Below, piece after piece: positions 1 to 8,380 of a DNA stretch of 64,000 nucleotides. The notes beneath the pieces were generated by a model, which had not been told where the DNA came from, did not search any database, and saw nothing but the letters and a program-made list of their open reading frames with translations. The number at the start of each line of letters is the position of its first letter. The first letter of the stretch is position 1. The translations under genes were made by a program, and so were the position numbers. Origin of the DNA: Actinocrispum wychmicini (GTDB lineage Bacteria; Actinomycetota; Actinomycetes; Mycobacteriales; Pseudonocardiaceae); the NCBI RefSeq assembly GCF_004345645.1, contig NZ_SLWS01000014.1, forward strand, positions 186,001-250,000, given 5' to 3'.

Positions 1-1967
1 CCGGGTGAGGTGTCCGCCTCGGTGCCCAGCACCCGGCCGCGCCGGCTGGACAGGTCGCCGAGGACCGTGCCGAGATGGTCGTCGGGCAGCCGGACGGTCA
101 CCGTGTCGACCGGTTCGAGGAGGCTGACGCGGCCGTTGGCGGCGGCTTCCTTCAACGCGATCGAGCCGGCGGTCTGGAACGCCGCGTCCGACGAGTCCAC
201 GCTGTGCGCCTTGCCGTCCACGAGCGTGACCCTGATGTCCACCACCGGATGCCCGGCCTCCAGGCCGCGTTCCAGCTGCGCCCGGACGCCTTTCTCCACG
301 CTCGGGATGAACTGGTGGGGGACCGCGCCGCCGACGATCTTGTCCACGAACTCGAAGCCCGAGCCGCGCGGCAACGGCTCCACGACGATGTCGCACACCG
401 CGTACTGGCCGTGCCCGCCGGACTGCTTCACGTGCCGCCCGTGTCCCTTGGCCTGACCGGCGAACGTCTCCCGCAACGCCACCTTCACCGGCTCGGTGTC
501 CACATCGGCCCCGCCCGACCGCAGCCGCGCCAACACGACGTCCGCGTGCGCCTCACCCATGCACCACAACACAAGCTGGTGGGTCTCGGCGTTGCGTTCC
601 AACCGCAGTGTCGGGTCGCCGGCGACCAGGCGCGCGAGGTTGCGGGCCATGGTGTCCTCGTCGCTGCGCGTCTTCGCGACGACCGCCACCGGCAGCAACG
701 GCTCGGGCATCTGCCACGGGGCCATCAGCACCGGGTATTCCGGCGCGGACACCGTGTCACCCGTCTCGGCGGAACCGACCTTGGTCAACGCGCACAGGTC
801 GCCCGCGACGCAGTACGGCACCTCGCGCAGGGTTGCGCCGAGAGGGGAGTAGATGTGCGCGACACGTTCGTCAACGTCATGGTCTTCGTGGCCGCGCTCG
901 GCCATTCCATGCCCGGACACGTGAACTGGACGCTCCGGCCGTAGCGTCCCGGAGAACACGCGTACCAACGACACTCGTCCGACGTACGAGTCGACAGCGG
1001 TCCGTACGACCTCTGCCGCGAGGTGCCCGTCGGGGTCCGCGGCCAACGCGGGCAGCGATTTGCCATGGGGGTCGGTGACCATCGGCAGGGGGTGTTCCAG
1101 GGGTGACGGGAACGCCCGCTTGATGCCGTCGAGCACTTCCGCGAGGCCGAGGCCGGTGGTGGCGCAGACCGGGATCACCGGGTGGAACGAGCCGCGCGCC
1201 ACGGCCTTCTCCAGGTCCGCGATCAGCTCGTCCTGGTCGAGATCCTCCCCGGCGAGGTACCGGTCCATCAGGGTCTCGTCCTCGCTCTCGGCGATGATCC
1301 CCTCGACCAGCTCGTTGCGCGCGTCGGTCATCCGCGCCAGGTCCGCCGGGTCCGGCTCGCCGACCTTCGGCGGGTAGCCGTCGGAGTAGTCGAAGAACCG
1401 CTGCGTGATCAGCCCGACCAGGCCGTTCTTGGCAGGCAGGTACAACGGCAGCACCCCGGCGCCGAACGCCTGCTGGCACGCGGCGATCTCGGCCTCCGCG
1501 TCGGCCCGCTGGTGGTCCAGCCGCGCGACGATCACCGCACGCGGCATCCCCACGGCGGCGCATTCCTCCCATACCGCGACCGTGGCCGCGTCCACGCCTT
1601 CGGCCGCGCAGACCACGAACAGGGCCGCGTCGGCGGCTCGCAGGCCGGCCCGCAGCTCGCCCACGAAGTCGGCGTAGCCAGGTGTGTCGATCAGATTGAT
1701 CTTGACACCCTCGTACATCAGGGGCGCGACCGACAGTCCCACCGACCGCTGCTGGCGCACCGCGGCAGGGTCGTGGTCGCAGACTGTCGTGCCTTCGGTG
1801 ACCGAGCCGGCGCGGGACAGCACACCCGCGGCCGTGAGCAGTGCCTCGGTCAGTGTCGTCTTCCCGGAACCGGACGGTCCCACCAGGACGACGTTGCGCA
1901 CGTTGGCCGGGTCGTTTACAGCGACCGCGGCTCCGGCGTCTGAGTTCTCGGCGTTTTTCTGCGCCAT
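1..1967 (-). CDS. EF-G-like translational GTPase (FusA2 type), 3' end outside window
   Basis: The reverse strand encodes an elongation-factor-G-like protein of which the first 655 residues lie in the window. The P-loop is at residues 30-38 (GPSGSGKTT) and G3 is DTPGY at 94-98. The usual G4 NKxD is replaced by ARLD at 148-151. A domain-IV-like segment with KGHGRHVKQSGGHGQ follows. These deviations match the second EF-G homologue of actinobacteria (Rv0120c-like) rather than canonical FusA, so a role outside ordinary translocation, such as ribosome rescue or resistance-type protection, is possible but unproven. Two in-frame ATGs (1973 and 1967) follow GGGAGG; the second has the better spacing. 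It is divergent from pdxS. Confidence 0.9.
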   Translation of the reverse strand, partial: MAQKNAENSDAGAAVAVNDPANVRNVVLVGPSGSGKTTLTEALLTAAGVLSRAGSVTEGTTVCDHDPAAVRQQRSVGLSVAPLMYEGVKINLIDTPGYADFVGELRAGLRAADAALFVVCAAEGVDAATVAVWEECAAVGMPRAVIVARLDHQRADAEAEIAACQQAFGAGVLPLYLPAKNGLVGLITQRFFDYSDGYPPKVGEPDPADLARMTDARNELVEGIIAESEDETLMDRYLAGEDLDQDELIADLEKAVARGSFHPVIPVCATTGLGLAEVLDGIKRAFPSPLEHPLPMVTDPHGKSLPALAADPDGHLAAEVVRTAVDSYVGRVSLVRVFSGTLRPERPVHVSGHGMAERGHEDHDVDERVAHIYSPLGATLREVPYCVAGDLCALTKVGSAETGDTVSAPEYPVLMAPWQMPEPLLPVAVVAKTRSDEDTMARNLARLVAGDPTLRLERNAETHQLVLWCMGEAHADVVLARLRSGGADVDTEPVKVALRETFAGQAKGHGRHVKQSGGHGQYAVCDIVVEPLPRGSGFEFVDKIVGGAVPHQFIPSVEKGVRAQLERGLEAGHPVVDIRVTLVDGKAHSVDSSDAAFQTAGSIALKEAAANGRVSLLEPVDTVTVRLPDDHLGTVLGDLSSRRGRVLGTEADTSP

Positions 1968-2163
1968 TGCCATCAACCTCCCGCACAGACCGTGTTCAGA
2001 TGCAGGACACAATGTGCTCGATCTCACACCCGTTCGCAGGTCGGGGACAAGCCCCCAACCGAGTCGGCCACAGGGGGCGTGGGTAGGGGTTACTCCGGTG
2101 GCGGCGGCCACAACCTGGGGTTTCGATGAAGTGGCCTGGCGATATCGCATGGGATTGGACCGT

Positions 2164-2190
2164 TTGAGCGGGCCACGTCCGCCGTAGGAT
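2164..2190 (+). promoter_or_regulatory. possible pdxS promoter
   Basis: TTGAGC (2164-2169) and TAGGAT (2185-2190) resemble -35 and -10 hexamers of the housekeeping sigma factor, but the 15-base spacer is short. This lies in the 263-base divergent region between the EF-G-like gene and pdxS. It is tentative. Confidence 0.3.
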
Positions 2191-2230
2191 TCCAGGTGAA
2201 CGACACATGACCGAAAAGGAGCCGACAGCC

Positions 2231-3136
2231 GTGACCACCAGCCCTGACACGGTCCAGCAGACCGGGACCGCCCGTGTGAAGCGCGGCATGGCGGAGATGC
2301 TCAAGGGTGGCGTGATCATGGACGTGGTCACCGCCGAGCAGGCCAAGATCGCCGAGGACGCCGGCGCGGTCGCCGTGATGGCGCTCGAACGCGTGCCCGC
2401 GGACATCCGCGCGCAGGGCGGCGTGTCCCGGATGAGCGACCCGGACATGATCGACGGCATCATCGCCGCCGTGTCCATCCCGGTGATGGCCAAGGCCCGG
2501 ATCGGGCACTTCGTCGAAGCGCGGGTGCTGCAGTCCCTCGGCGTCGACTACGTCGACGAGTCCGAGGTGCTCACCCCGGCCGACTACGCCAACCACATCG
2601 ACAAGTGGCAGTTCACCGTGCCCTTCGTGTGCGGCGCGACCAACCTCGGCGAGGCGCTGCGCCGGATCACCGAAGGCGCCGCGATGATCCGTTCCAAGGG
2701 CGAGGCCGGCACCGGTGACGTCTCCAACGCCACCACCCACATGCGCAAGATCCGCGCCGAGATCCGCCGCCTGCAGACCATGTCGCAGGACGAGCTTTAC
2801 GTTGCCGCCAAAGAACTCCAGGCGCCCTACGAGCTGGTCCGTGAGGTCGCCGAGCTCGGCAAGCTGCCGGTCGTGCTGTTCACCGCGGGCGGCATCGCCA
2901 CCCCGGCCGACGCGGCCATGATGATGCAGCTCGGCGCGGAGGGCGTGTTCGTCGGGTCCGGCATCTTCAAGTCCGGCAACCCGGCCCAGCGCGCCGAGGC
3001 GATCGTGAAGGCCACCACGTTCCACGACGACCCGGACGTGATCGCCAAGGTCTCCCGCGGCCTGGGCGAGGCCATGGTCGGCATCAGCGTCGAGGAGATC
3101 GCGCAGCCGCACCGCCTCGCCGAGCGCGGCTGGTAG
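2231..3136 (+). CDS. pdxS: pyridoxal 5'-phosphate synthase lyase subunit PdxS
   Basis: This is the synthase subunit of the DXP-independent vitamin B6 pathway. It condenses ribose 5-phosphate, glyceraldehyde 3-phosphate and ammonia into PLP and works as a 12-mer with PdxT. The 301-residue (beta/alpha)8 protein shows the family core from TARVKRGMAEMLKGG onward. Catalytic lysines are K88 (MAKARIGHF) and K156 (RSKGEAGTG). I chose the GTG at 2231 because AAGGAG lies 9 bases upstream and the family begins near TGTARVKRG; an in-frame ATG at 2207 would add eight residues. pdxT lies downstream across a terminator and a convergent gene, so the two subunits are probably not on one transcript here. Confidence 0.97.
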   Translation: MTTSPDTVQQTGTARVKRGMAEMLKGGVIMDVVTAEQAKIAEDAGAVAVMALERVPADIRAQGGVSRMSDPDMIDGIIAAVSIPVMAKARIGHFVEARVLQSLGVDYVDESEVLTPADYANHIDKWQFTVPFVCGATNLGEALRRITEGAAMIRSKGEAGTGDVSNATTHMRKIRAEIRRLQTMSQDELYVAAKELQAPYELVREVAELGKLPVVLFTAGGIATPADAAMMMQLGAEGVFVGSGIFKSGNPAQRAEAIVKATTFHDDPDVIAKVSRGLGEAMVGISVEEIAQPHRLAERGW

Positions 3137-3153
3137 CTCGCCCCGAAGCGAAC

Positions 3154-3184
3154 GCGCCTGGCCTGGGGGCCAGGCGCTTTCTTC
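3154..3184. terminator. bidirectional intrinsic terminator after pdxS
   Basis: A perfect 10-bp GC stem (GCGCCTGGCC / GGCCAGGCGC) with a TGGG loop is followed by TTTCTT. It sits between the convergent pdxS and the AMIN-like gene and can serve both. Confidence 0.8.
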
Positions 3185-3190
3185 GTACCG

Positions 3191-3721
3191 TCACCAGAAA
3201 TGCGCCACGTCCACCACGATCCGGTCGGGCAACGTGAACACCCGGAACGGCAGCCGGGCCCGGACACCCAACCCCACCGTGGTGACCGCCTCGAACGAAC
3301 CGGCCCAGGCCGCCTGCCGGAAGGTCTGGAACCCGGCCAAGTTCACCAACTCGGCGGGATTGGCGAACACATAAGTGGGGTTGCCGTTCTGGTCGTAGGC
3401 CGGCGCGCGCAGCACAATCGCCAGCCTCGCACCACCGCGCAACGGCACCGGCGCGCCACTCGGATCCATCGTCACCTGGTCCACATAGGACACATTGAAT
3501 CCGTCGACCGCTCCACGGAAGTCGAACACCAGGCGGTCATAGCAGTCGTGCTGGCCGGCCCGGAGGCCGACCAACTCGGCGGACACAGTGGACGGTGCCG
3601 ACTTCGGCAGCGAGCCCCACGTGATCCCGCAGTACGGGGCGGTGGCCGCCGCGGCCATCGGCACCGCGAGAACCACGGCGACAATCGCGCCGACCATCAA
3701 GCTGACAGTTCGAATGATCAT
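3191..3721 (-). CDS. secreted AMIN-like domain protein
   Basis: This is a 176-residue exported protein. It starts with a short basic end and a hydrophobic signal sequence (IIRTVSLMVGAIVAVVLAV) followed by an AAAA stretch that looks like a signal-peptidase site near residue 26. The mature part has the CGITWGSLPKS opening and a beta-rich pattern ending in DRIVVDVAHFW, typical of actinobacterial AMIN-like proteins; AMIN domains bind cell-wall or periplasmic structures. I used ATG 3721 because GGGGAG lies about 8 bases upstream; a longer reading to 3823 would precede the signal peptide with unlikely sequence. No enzymatic residues are recognizable. It is convergent with pdxS. Confidence 0.8.
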   Translation of the reverse strand: MIIRTVSLMVGAIVAVVLAVPMAAAATAPYCGITWGSLPKSAPSTVSAELVGLRAGQHDCYDRLVFDFRGAVDGFNVSYVDQVTMDPSGAPVPLRGGARLAIVLRAPAYDQNGNPTYVFANPAELVNLAGFQTFRQAAWAGSFEAVTTVGLGVRARLPFRVFTLPDRIVVDVAHFW

Positions 3722-4020
3722 TTCTCGACTCCCCTCGAGAGAGGGTGAAAACTCCAAAGATGTAGACGAGACGCCCGAAAAGCCGGGAAGTTGCCTGATC
3801 ATCGGGTATTTGCCAAATGTCACCGAGCAACGATTTGTGGCGAATTCCGGTGGACTGATCTCGACGTTTCCCGATGCTGCCCACCGCGGACACCGTCGGC
3901 ACCCCTGCCGGCGTCCACAACCTCACCCGCCGCCGAAAGCCCGAACTCGCCACCGCCTACGCCGGCCCGACCGGTGGCCTTCTAAACTGGGAGGAAGGCG
4001 TTCGGGAGGGAAGGCCACCT

Positions 4021-4638
4021 TTGTCCACACAGCCACTTGTCGGCGTGCTCGCTCTGCAGGGCGACGTGCGGGAGCACGCGGCCGCCCTGGCCGAGTGCGA
4101 CGTGCGGGTCCAGCTGGTGCGGCGGCCGGAGGAGATCGCGGCGCTCGACGGGATCGTGCTGCCCGGCGGGGAGTCGACCACGATGTCCCGGCTGCTGGAG
4201 ACGTTCGAGCTGCTGGAGCCGTTGCGGGCGCGGATCGCGGCCGGGCTGCCGGCCTATGGCTCGTGCGCGGGCATGATCATGCTCGCCGCCAAGGTGCTCG
4301 ACGGCCGGCCCGACCAGCACCAGCTCGGCGGGATCGACATGATCGTGCGCCGGAACGCGTTCGGCCGGCAGGTGGACTCGTTCGAGGAGGACCTGGACTT
4401 CACCGGGGTCGACGGCGGCCCGCTACACGCGGTGTTCATCCGCGCGCCGTGGGTCGAGTCGGTGTCGCCGGAGGTCGAAGTGCTCGCCACGGTCCCGGAC
4501 ACCCCGACCGCCGGAGCCGCCGCCGGTAGGATCGTGGCGGTTCGGCAACAGTCCGTGCTCGCGACCGCCTTCCACCCGGAACTCACCGGCGACGGGCGGG
4601 TGCACCGGCTGTTCACGCAGATGGTACGGGCGTCCTGA
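4021..4638 (+). CDS. pdxT: PLP synthase glutaminase subunit PdxT
   Basis: This class I glutamine amidotransferase releases ammonia from glutamine and channels it to PdxS. In its 205 residues the oxyanion motif PGGESTTM is at 48-55, the nucleophile is C82 (YGSCAGM), and the His-Glu pair is H185/E187 (FHPE). The start is a TTG preceded by GGGAGGGAAGG; the frame is open further upstream but without family similarity. yebC follows after 26 bases, the conserved pdxT-yebC order of actinobacteria. The 299 bases upstream (3722-4020) hold the divergent AMIN promoter region and no other gene that I can see. Confidence 0.96.
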   Translation: MSTQPLVGVLALQGDVREHAAALAECDVRVQLVRRPEEIAALDGIVLPGGESTTMSRLLETFELLEPLRARIAAGLPAYGSCAGMIMLAAKVLDGRPDQHQLGGIDMIVRRNAFGRQVDSFEEDLDFTGVDGGPLHAVFIRAPWVESVSPEVEVLATVPDTPTAGAAAGRIVAVRQQSVLATAFHPELTGDGRVHRLFTQMVRAS

Positions 4639-4664
4639 CTGGCGCTTCGAGCAACGGAGGAGAA

Positions 4665-5417
4665 ATGAGCGGCCACTCCAAGTGGGCGACGACGAAACAC
4701 AAGAAGGCCGCCCTCGACGCCAAGCGTGGCAAGCTGTTCGCGAAGCTGATCAAGAACATCGAGGTCGCCGCGCGGACCGGCGGGGGCGACCCGGACGGCA
4801 ACCCCACGCTGTACGACGCCATGCAGAAGGCGCGCAAGAACTCGGTCCCGCTGGACAACATCGAGCGCGCCCGTAAACGCGGCGCCGGTGAAGAGGCGGG
4901 CGGCGCCGAGTGGCAGACGATCATGTACGAGGGCTACGGCCCGAGCGGCGTCGCGGTGCTCGTCGAGTGCCTGACTGACAACCGCAACCGCGCGGCCGGT
5001 GAGGTCCGGACCGCGATGACCCGCAACGGCGGCAACATGGCCGACCCGGGCTCGGTGTCGTACCTGTTCAACCGCAAGGGTGTCGTGGTGATGCCCACGG
5101 GCGACCTGTCCGAGGACGACGTGCTCATGGCCGTCATCGACGCCGGTGCCGAAGAGGTCAACAACCTCGGCGACAGCTTCGAGATCGTCTCCGAGGCCAC
5201 CGACCTGGTCGCGGTCCGCAAGGCCGTGCAGGAAGCCGGCTACGACTACGAGTCGGCGGAGTCGAGCTTCCTGCCGTCGGTGTCGGTGCCCCTGGACGTC
5301 GACGGCGCCCGCAAGGTGTTCCGGCTGATCGACGCGCTCGAGGACTGCGACGACGTGCAGAACGTATACGCGAACTTCGACGTGAGCGACGACATTTTGG
5401 CTGCTGTCGATGCGTAG
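4665..5417 (+). CDS. yebC: YebC/PmpR family DNA-binding regulator
   Basis: This is a 250-residue member of the YebC/TACO1 family. It begins with the hallmark MSGHSKWATTKHKKAALDAK and contains NRNRAAGEVRTAM and a GSVSYLFNRKG segment, matching the three-domain fold over full length. Family members are described as transcription regulators and, more recently, as factors that relieve ribosome stalling at proline stretches. Which applies here cannot be read from sequence. GGAGG precedes the ATG. Its place just after pdxT and upstream of ruvC is conserved, but here about 6.4 kb of accessory genes separate it from ruvCAB. Confidence 0.95.
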   Translation: MSGHSKWATTKHKKAALDAKRGKLFAKLIKNIEVAARTGGGDPDGNPTLYDAMQKARKNSVPLDNIERARKRGAGEEAGGAEWQTIMYEGYGPSGVAVLVECLTDNRNRAAGEVRTAMTRNGGNMADPGSVSYLFNRKGVVVMPTGDLSEDDVLMAVIDAGAEEVNNLGDSFEIVSEATDLVAVRKAVQEAGYDYESAESSFLPSVSVPLDVDGARKVFRLIDALEDCDDVQNVYANFDVSDDILAAVDA

Positions 5418-5435
5418 GTAGCCCGCGCGTGTAAC

Positions 5436-5463
5436 ACTGTGCCGGTTGTGATCAAGGCACAGT
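5436..5463. other. hairpin between yebC and the membrane-protein gene
   Basis: ACTGTGCC and its exact reverse complement GGCACAGT are separated by 12 bases, 17 bases upstream of the next ATG. No T-run follows, so it may be a weak terminator of yebC or a regulator-binding dyad. Confidence 0.4.
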
Positions 5464-5479
5464 CCTGGGGGATTGCGGG

Positions 5480-6436
5480 ATGAACTACCAACAACAGCCC
5501 TACCAGCAGGTTCAGCCGGCAGGGCCCCGGGTCGCGCCCGGGGTCCTGGTCGGCGTGAGCGTCTGGCGACTACTCATCGTGATCAGCGCGTGCGTCGGGT
5601 TCTTCTCGGCGATGAGCCGCGGCAAGGCGTCGAACCTGCTGCCGGCACTGAGCCAGCAGGCCAGCCTGCTCGTCGGCATCGTGTACCTGGGCCTGCTGCT
5701 GTACCCGGTGTTCACCGGCGGCCGACGGCACGAACCCAAGTCGCCGTGGTGGCGTGGATCCATGGTGATCCTGCTGATCCTGGTGTGCGTCACCTACCTG
5801 GCGATCATCGGCGGCAGCCTGGACGCCACGTGGTCCCTGTTCGAGCACTTGATCACGCCGTTGCTGGTGCTCGTCGACTACCTGGCGGTGGGCCGCAACC
5901 AGGCCGCGGCCAAGTGGTGGCACCCGATCACGTGGCTCAGCTTCCCGCTGGCGTACCTGGTCTACTACATCGCCGCCGACCTGCGGATGTACGGCAGTTT
6001 CCTGAACCCGAAGAAGAGCGCCTTCCCGGGCGTGATCGCCGGGTTCATCGCCGCGCTGCTCGTCCTGGGCTTCATCCTGTTCGCCTTCGGCAAGATGAAG
6101 GCCGCCGCGGCCAGGCAACGAGCCGGATACCAGCCCTACCAGGGATACCCGCAGCAGTACCAGCAAGCGCAGTACCAGCAACCAGGGCAGTACCAACAGG
6201 ACTCACAGCAGTATCCACAACCAGGGCAGTACCAGCAGGACCCACAGCAGTACCACCAGCAGGCCGCGCCGTACCAGGCCCAGGACTACCAACAGCAGGC
6301 TGCCCAGTACCAGGCTCAGCAATACCAGGCCCAGCCCCAGCAGTACCAGCAGCAGCCGCAGGACCCACAGCAGTACCAGCAGCCGTATCCGGCGCAGACC
6401 CAGCAACCACCACCGGGTTATCGCCCGAACGGGTGA
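5480..6436 (+). CDS. Pr6Pr-like six-helix membrane protein with Q/Y/P-rich tail
   Basis: The 318-residue protein has a short Gln/Tyr/Pro-rich N-terminus, then about six predicted membrane spans between residues 28 and 204. The segment LVLVDYLAVG...WLSFPLAYLVYY resembles Pr6Pr family membrane proteins of unknown function. From about residue 213 to the end it is almost wholly Q, Y, P and A in imperfect QYQQ/PGQYQQD repeats, a disordered, prion-like cytoplasmic or external tail. The DUF4262 gene begins 9 bases after the stop, so the two are probably co-transcribed. Function unknown; similar QYPG tails occur on actinobacterial cell-envelope proteins. Confidence 0.8.
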   Translation: MNYQQQPYQQVQPAGPRVAPGVLVGVSVWRLLIVISACVGFFSAMSRGKASNLLPALSQQASLLVGIVYLGLLLYPVFTGGRRHEPKSPWWRGSMVILLILVCVTYLAIIGGSLDATWSLFEHLITPLLVLVDYLAVGRNQAAAKWWHPITWLSFPLAYLVYYIAADLRMYGSFLNPKKSAFPGVIAGFIAALLVLGFILFAFGKMKAAAARQRAGYQPYQGYPQQYQQAQYQQPGQYQQDSQQYPQPGQYQQDPQQYHQQAAPYQAQDYQQQAAQYQAQQYQAQPQQYQQQPQDPQQYQQPYPAQTQQPPPGYRPNG

Positions 6437-6445
6437 CCAGGCAGA

Positions 6446-6967
6446 ATGGCGGCCGTGTCCCCAGCGCCACTCAACCCTGACGAGCAGCGGTTCCGTGACT
6501 GGATTGTCCGGGAAACCGAGACCAACGGCACTGTCGTGATCGACGTGCCCCCGGACCAGGAAGGCGCGGGCTACACGTTCTCGGTCGGCGCGTGGCGCCG
6601 GTTCGGCGTCTCCGAGGCAGTGGTCCTCGGCCTGCCCGAAGGCATGGGCAACACCCTGATCCACCTGTACCTGGAGCGCGCCAAAGGAGGCGAACGCTTC
6701 CTCCCCGGCCATATCTACGACGACTTCTTCGAAGGCGTCCCGATCACGGTCGAACGCGTCGCCAAAGGCCACTACCTGGAGTACTTCGGCAGCGCGTTCG
6801 TCCTGTACCGCAAAGGCGACTTCCCGGCGCTGCAGCTGATCGTGCCCACCCCACAGGGCCACTGGCCATGGTCCGCGGACGCGCCGGACGGCTTCCAGGA
6901 CTGGCAGCACGTGCTCACCGAAAGCGGCCGGCCAGAGAGTTGGCTCCCTGGCCTCAACGGGCCGTAG
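6446..6967 (+). CDS. DUF4262-like protein
   Basis: This 173-residue soluble protein resembles the DUF4262 family (TFSVGAWRRFGVSEAVVLGLPEGMG; FLPGHIYDDFFEGVP). The family has no established activity; members are often found next to toxin or stress genes in actinobacteria. The ATG lies 9 bases after the preceding membrane-protein gene; a GTG three codons further in is an alternative start. It is convergent with the PI-PLC-like gene, with only six bases between the stop codons. Confidence 0.75.
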   Translation: MAAVSPAPLNPDEQRFRDWIVRETETNGTVVIDVPPDQEGAGYTFSVGAWRRFGVSEAVVLGLPEGMGNTLIHLYLERAKGGERFLPGHIYDDFFEGVPITVERVAKGHYLEYFGSAFVLYRKGDFPALQLIVPTPQGHWPWSADAPDGFQDWQHVLTESGRPESWLPGLNGP

Positions 6968-6973
6968 CGGCTC

Positions 6974-8362
6974 CTACTGCACGGCTCCGCTGGTCAACGA
7001 GGCGTACCAGGACGTCCACGGCTGGTTGGTGGCCGGGTAGTTGGCCAACGGGTTGGTGGCGTCCGACGCCGAGTCGAAGTCCCAACCGCGCACGATCTTG
7101 CCGGACTGTCGGGCCGAGACGATGAACGACGAATCGGTCGCGGGCGCCGCGTAGAACACCGCACCCTGCTGCAGTTCGGCGCTGTCGCCGTCCTGGAACT
7201 CGTCGAAAGCCGTTTGCTGGTAACGGATCCGGTCGCCGAAGACGCGGTCGGTGGAGTACCGCAGGGTCTGGGCGGACGTCGCCCCGTCGGCGCCTGTCCA
7301 CACCGACACCGATGTGCTGCCGCGGGCCGCGAATGCCTTGTTGTATCGGGGATCCGAGGTCTTCGCGTTCCCCGTCCAGGACACCGTGTCGCCGTTCAGG
7401 GTGCCGTTCCAGGTCCAGTTCTGGCTGTTGGACTGGCTCTTGTGGACCTCACGCAGGGTGTTCGCGCCGGTGAACACGAGGGTGGGTAGCACGCCGTTGT
7501 CGTACTGGTGGCTGGCCGACCAGGTGATCTCGCCGTTGCTGTCGAGATGGCCGACGTGGTACCAGAGCGTGCTGAGCGACTGCGACTGGTGGACTTCGAC
7601 GAGCGTGCCGTTGTCGCTCAACGCCACCGCGGGGGTCTGGCCGTTGTCGTACTTGCCGTGCCGCAGCCAGGTCACGCGGCCGTCCGCGCCGTACGTCCCG
7701 GTCCAGTACCACAGGCCGCCGCCACCCGAGTCGTGCACCTCGACGATCTGGCCTCGGCCGTTCAACGCGACCGCCGGGTTGTAGCCGACATCGCGCTTGT
7801 ACTCGGTACGGCTGCCGCCGTCGCCGGACAACAGCACCAGCACCCGGCCGCGCAGTGTGTCGACCGACGGCAGCGCGCCCGGATAGTCCTTGGCGAGCAG
7901 CAGCCGCGGGCCGAAGACGTCGGTGAGCTCCTTGTTCAACGCGGTCATGTTGCCCGCCGCGAACGACTGGTTGTCGGTCAGGTCGTCCTTGAGGTCCAGC
8001 ATGACCACGATCGGGGCGTGCGTGGTGTGCGCCGCCGACCAGCCGTTCACCACGCCCAGCCAGTCCCGCAGGGTGTTGGCCGCCGGGTTGCCGTTGTGGT
8101 CGACCAGGTCGCCGGGGCTGCTGTGGCCGATGGCGTAGTCGCGGTTCGTGTCGTACCCGTTGTCGTGGACGTCCAGTTCGACGAACCGGACACCGTGGTC
8201 GAGCTGGTACGGGATGGAGTGCTTGGTGCCGTCCACGTCACCCGAGTAGCTGTTGTGGGTCGCTTTGAAGATCGCGGACGCGAACGGGACGTCAGCTGAG
8301 GCGCTGCCGACCGGCAGGACAACGGAGGCCAGGACCGTGGTCACGGCGAGCAATCGACGCAT
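6974..8362 (-). CDS. secreted PI-PLC X-domain protein with repeat C-terminus
   Basis: A clear signal peptide (MRRLLAVTTVLASVVLPVGSASA) precedes a phosphatidylinositol-specific phospholipase C X-like domain at about residues 25-185: ATHNSYSG carries the expected first catalytic His, followed by RFVELDVHD and AIGHSSPGD. Residues about 190-350 hold imperfect repeats built on [Y/H]NPAVALNGRGQIVEVHDS / GTLVEVHQSQS / NTLREVHKSQS, each with a W-x-W/Y-x-x-G strand, which looks like a small beta-propeller or lectin-like module. The likely role is an extracellular phosphodiesterase or lipase that binds a ligand through the repeats. Substrate is unknown. 462 residues. Confidence 0.82.
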   Translation of the reverse strand: MRRLLAVTTVLASVVLPVGSASADVPFASAIFKATHNSYSGDVDGTKHSIPYQLDHGVRFVELDVHDNGYDTNRDYAIGHSSPGDLVDHNGNPAANTLRDWLGVVNGWSAAHTTHAPIVVMLDLKDDLTDNQSFAAGNMTALNKELTDVFGPRLLLAKDYPGALPSVDTLRGRVLVLLSGDGGSRTEYKRDVGYNPAVALNGRGQIVEVHDSGGGGLWYWTGTYGADGRVTWLRHGKYDNGQTPAVALSDNGTLVEVHQSQSLSTLWYHVGHLDSNGEITWSASHQYDNGVLPTLVFTGANTLREVHKSQSNSQNWTWNGTLNGDTVSWTGNAKTSDPRYNKAFAARGSTSVSVWTGADGATSAQTLRYSTDRVFGDRIRYQQTAFDEFQDGDSAELQQGAVFYAAPATDSSFIVSARQSGKIVRGWDFDSASDATNPLANYPATNQPWTSWYASLTSGAVQ

Positions 8363-8380
8363 GACACGGAAGATAGGTCG

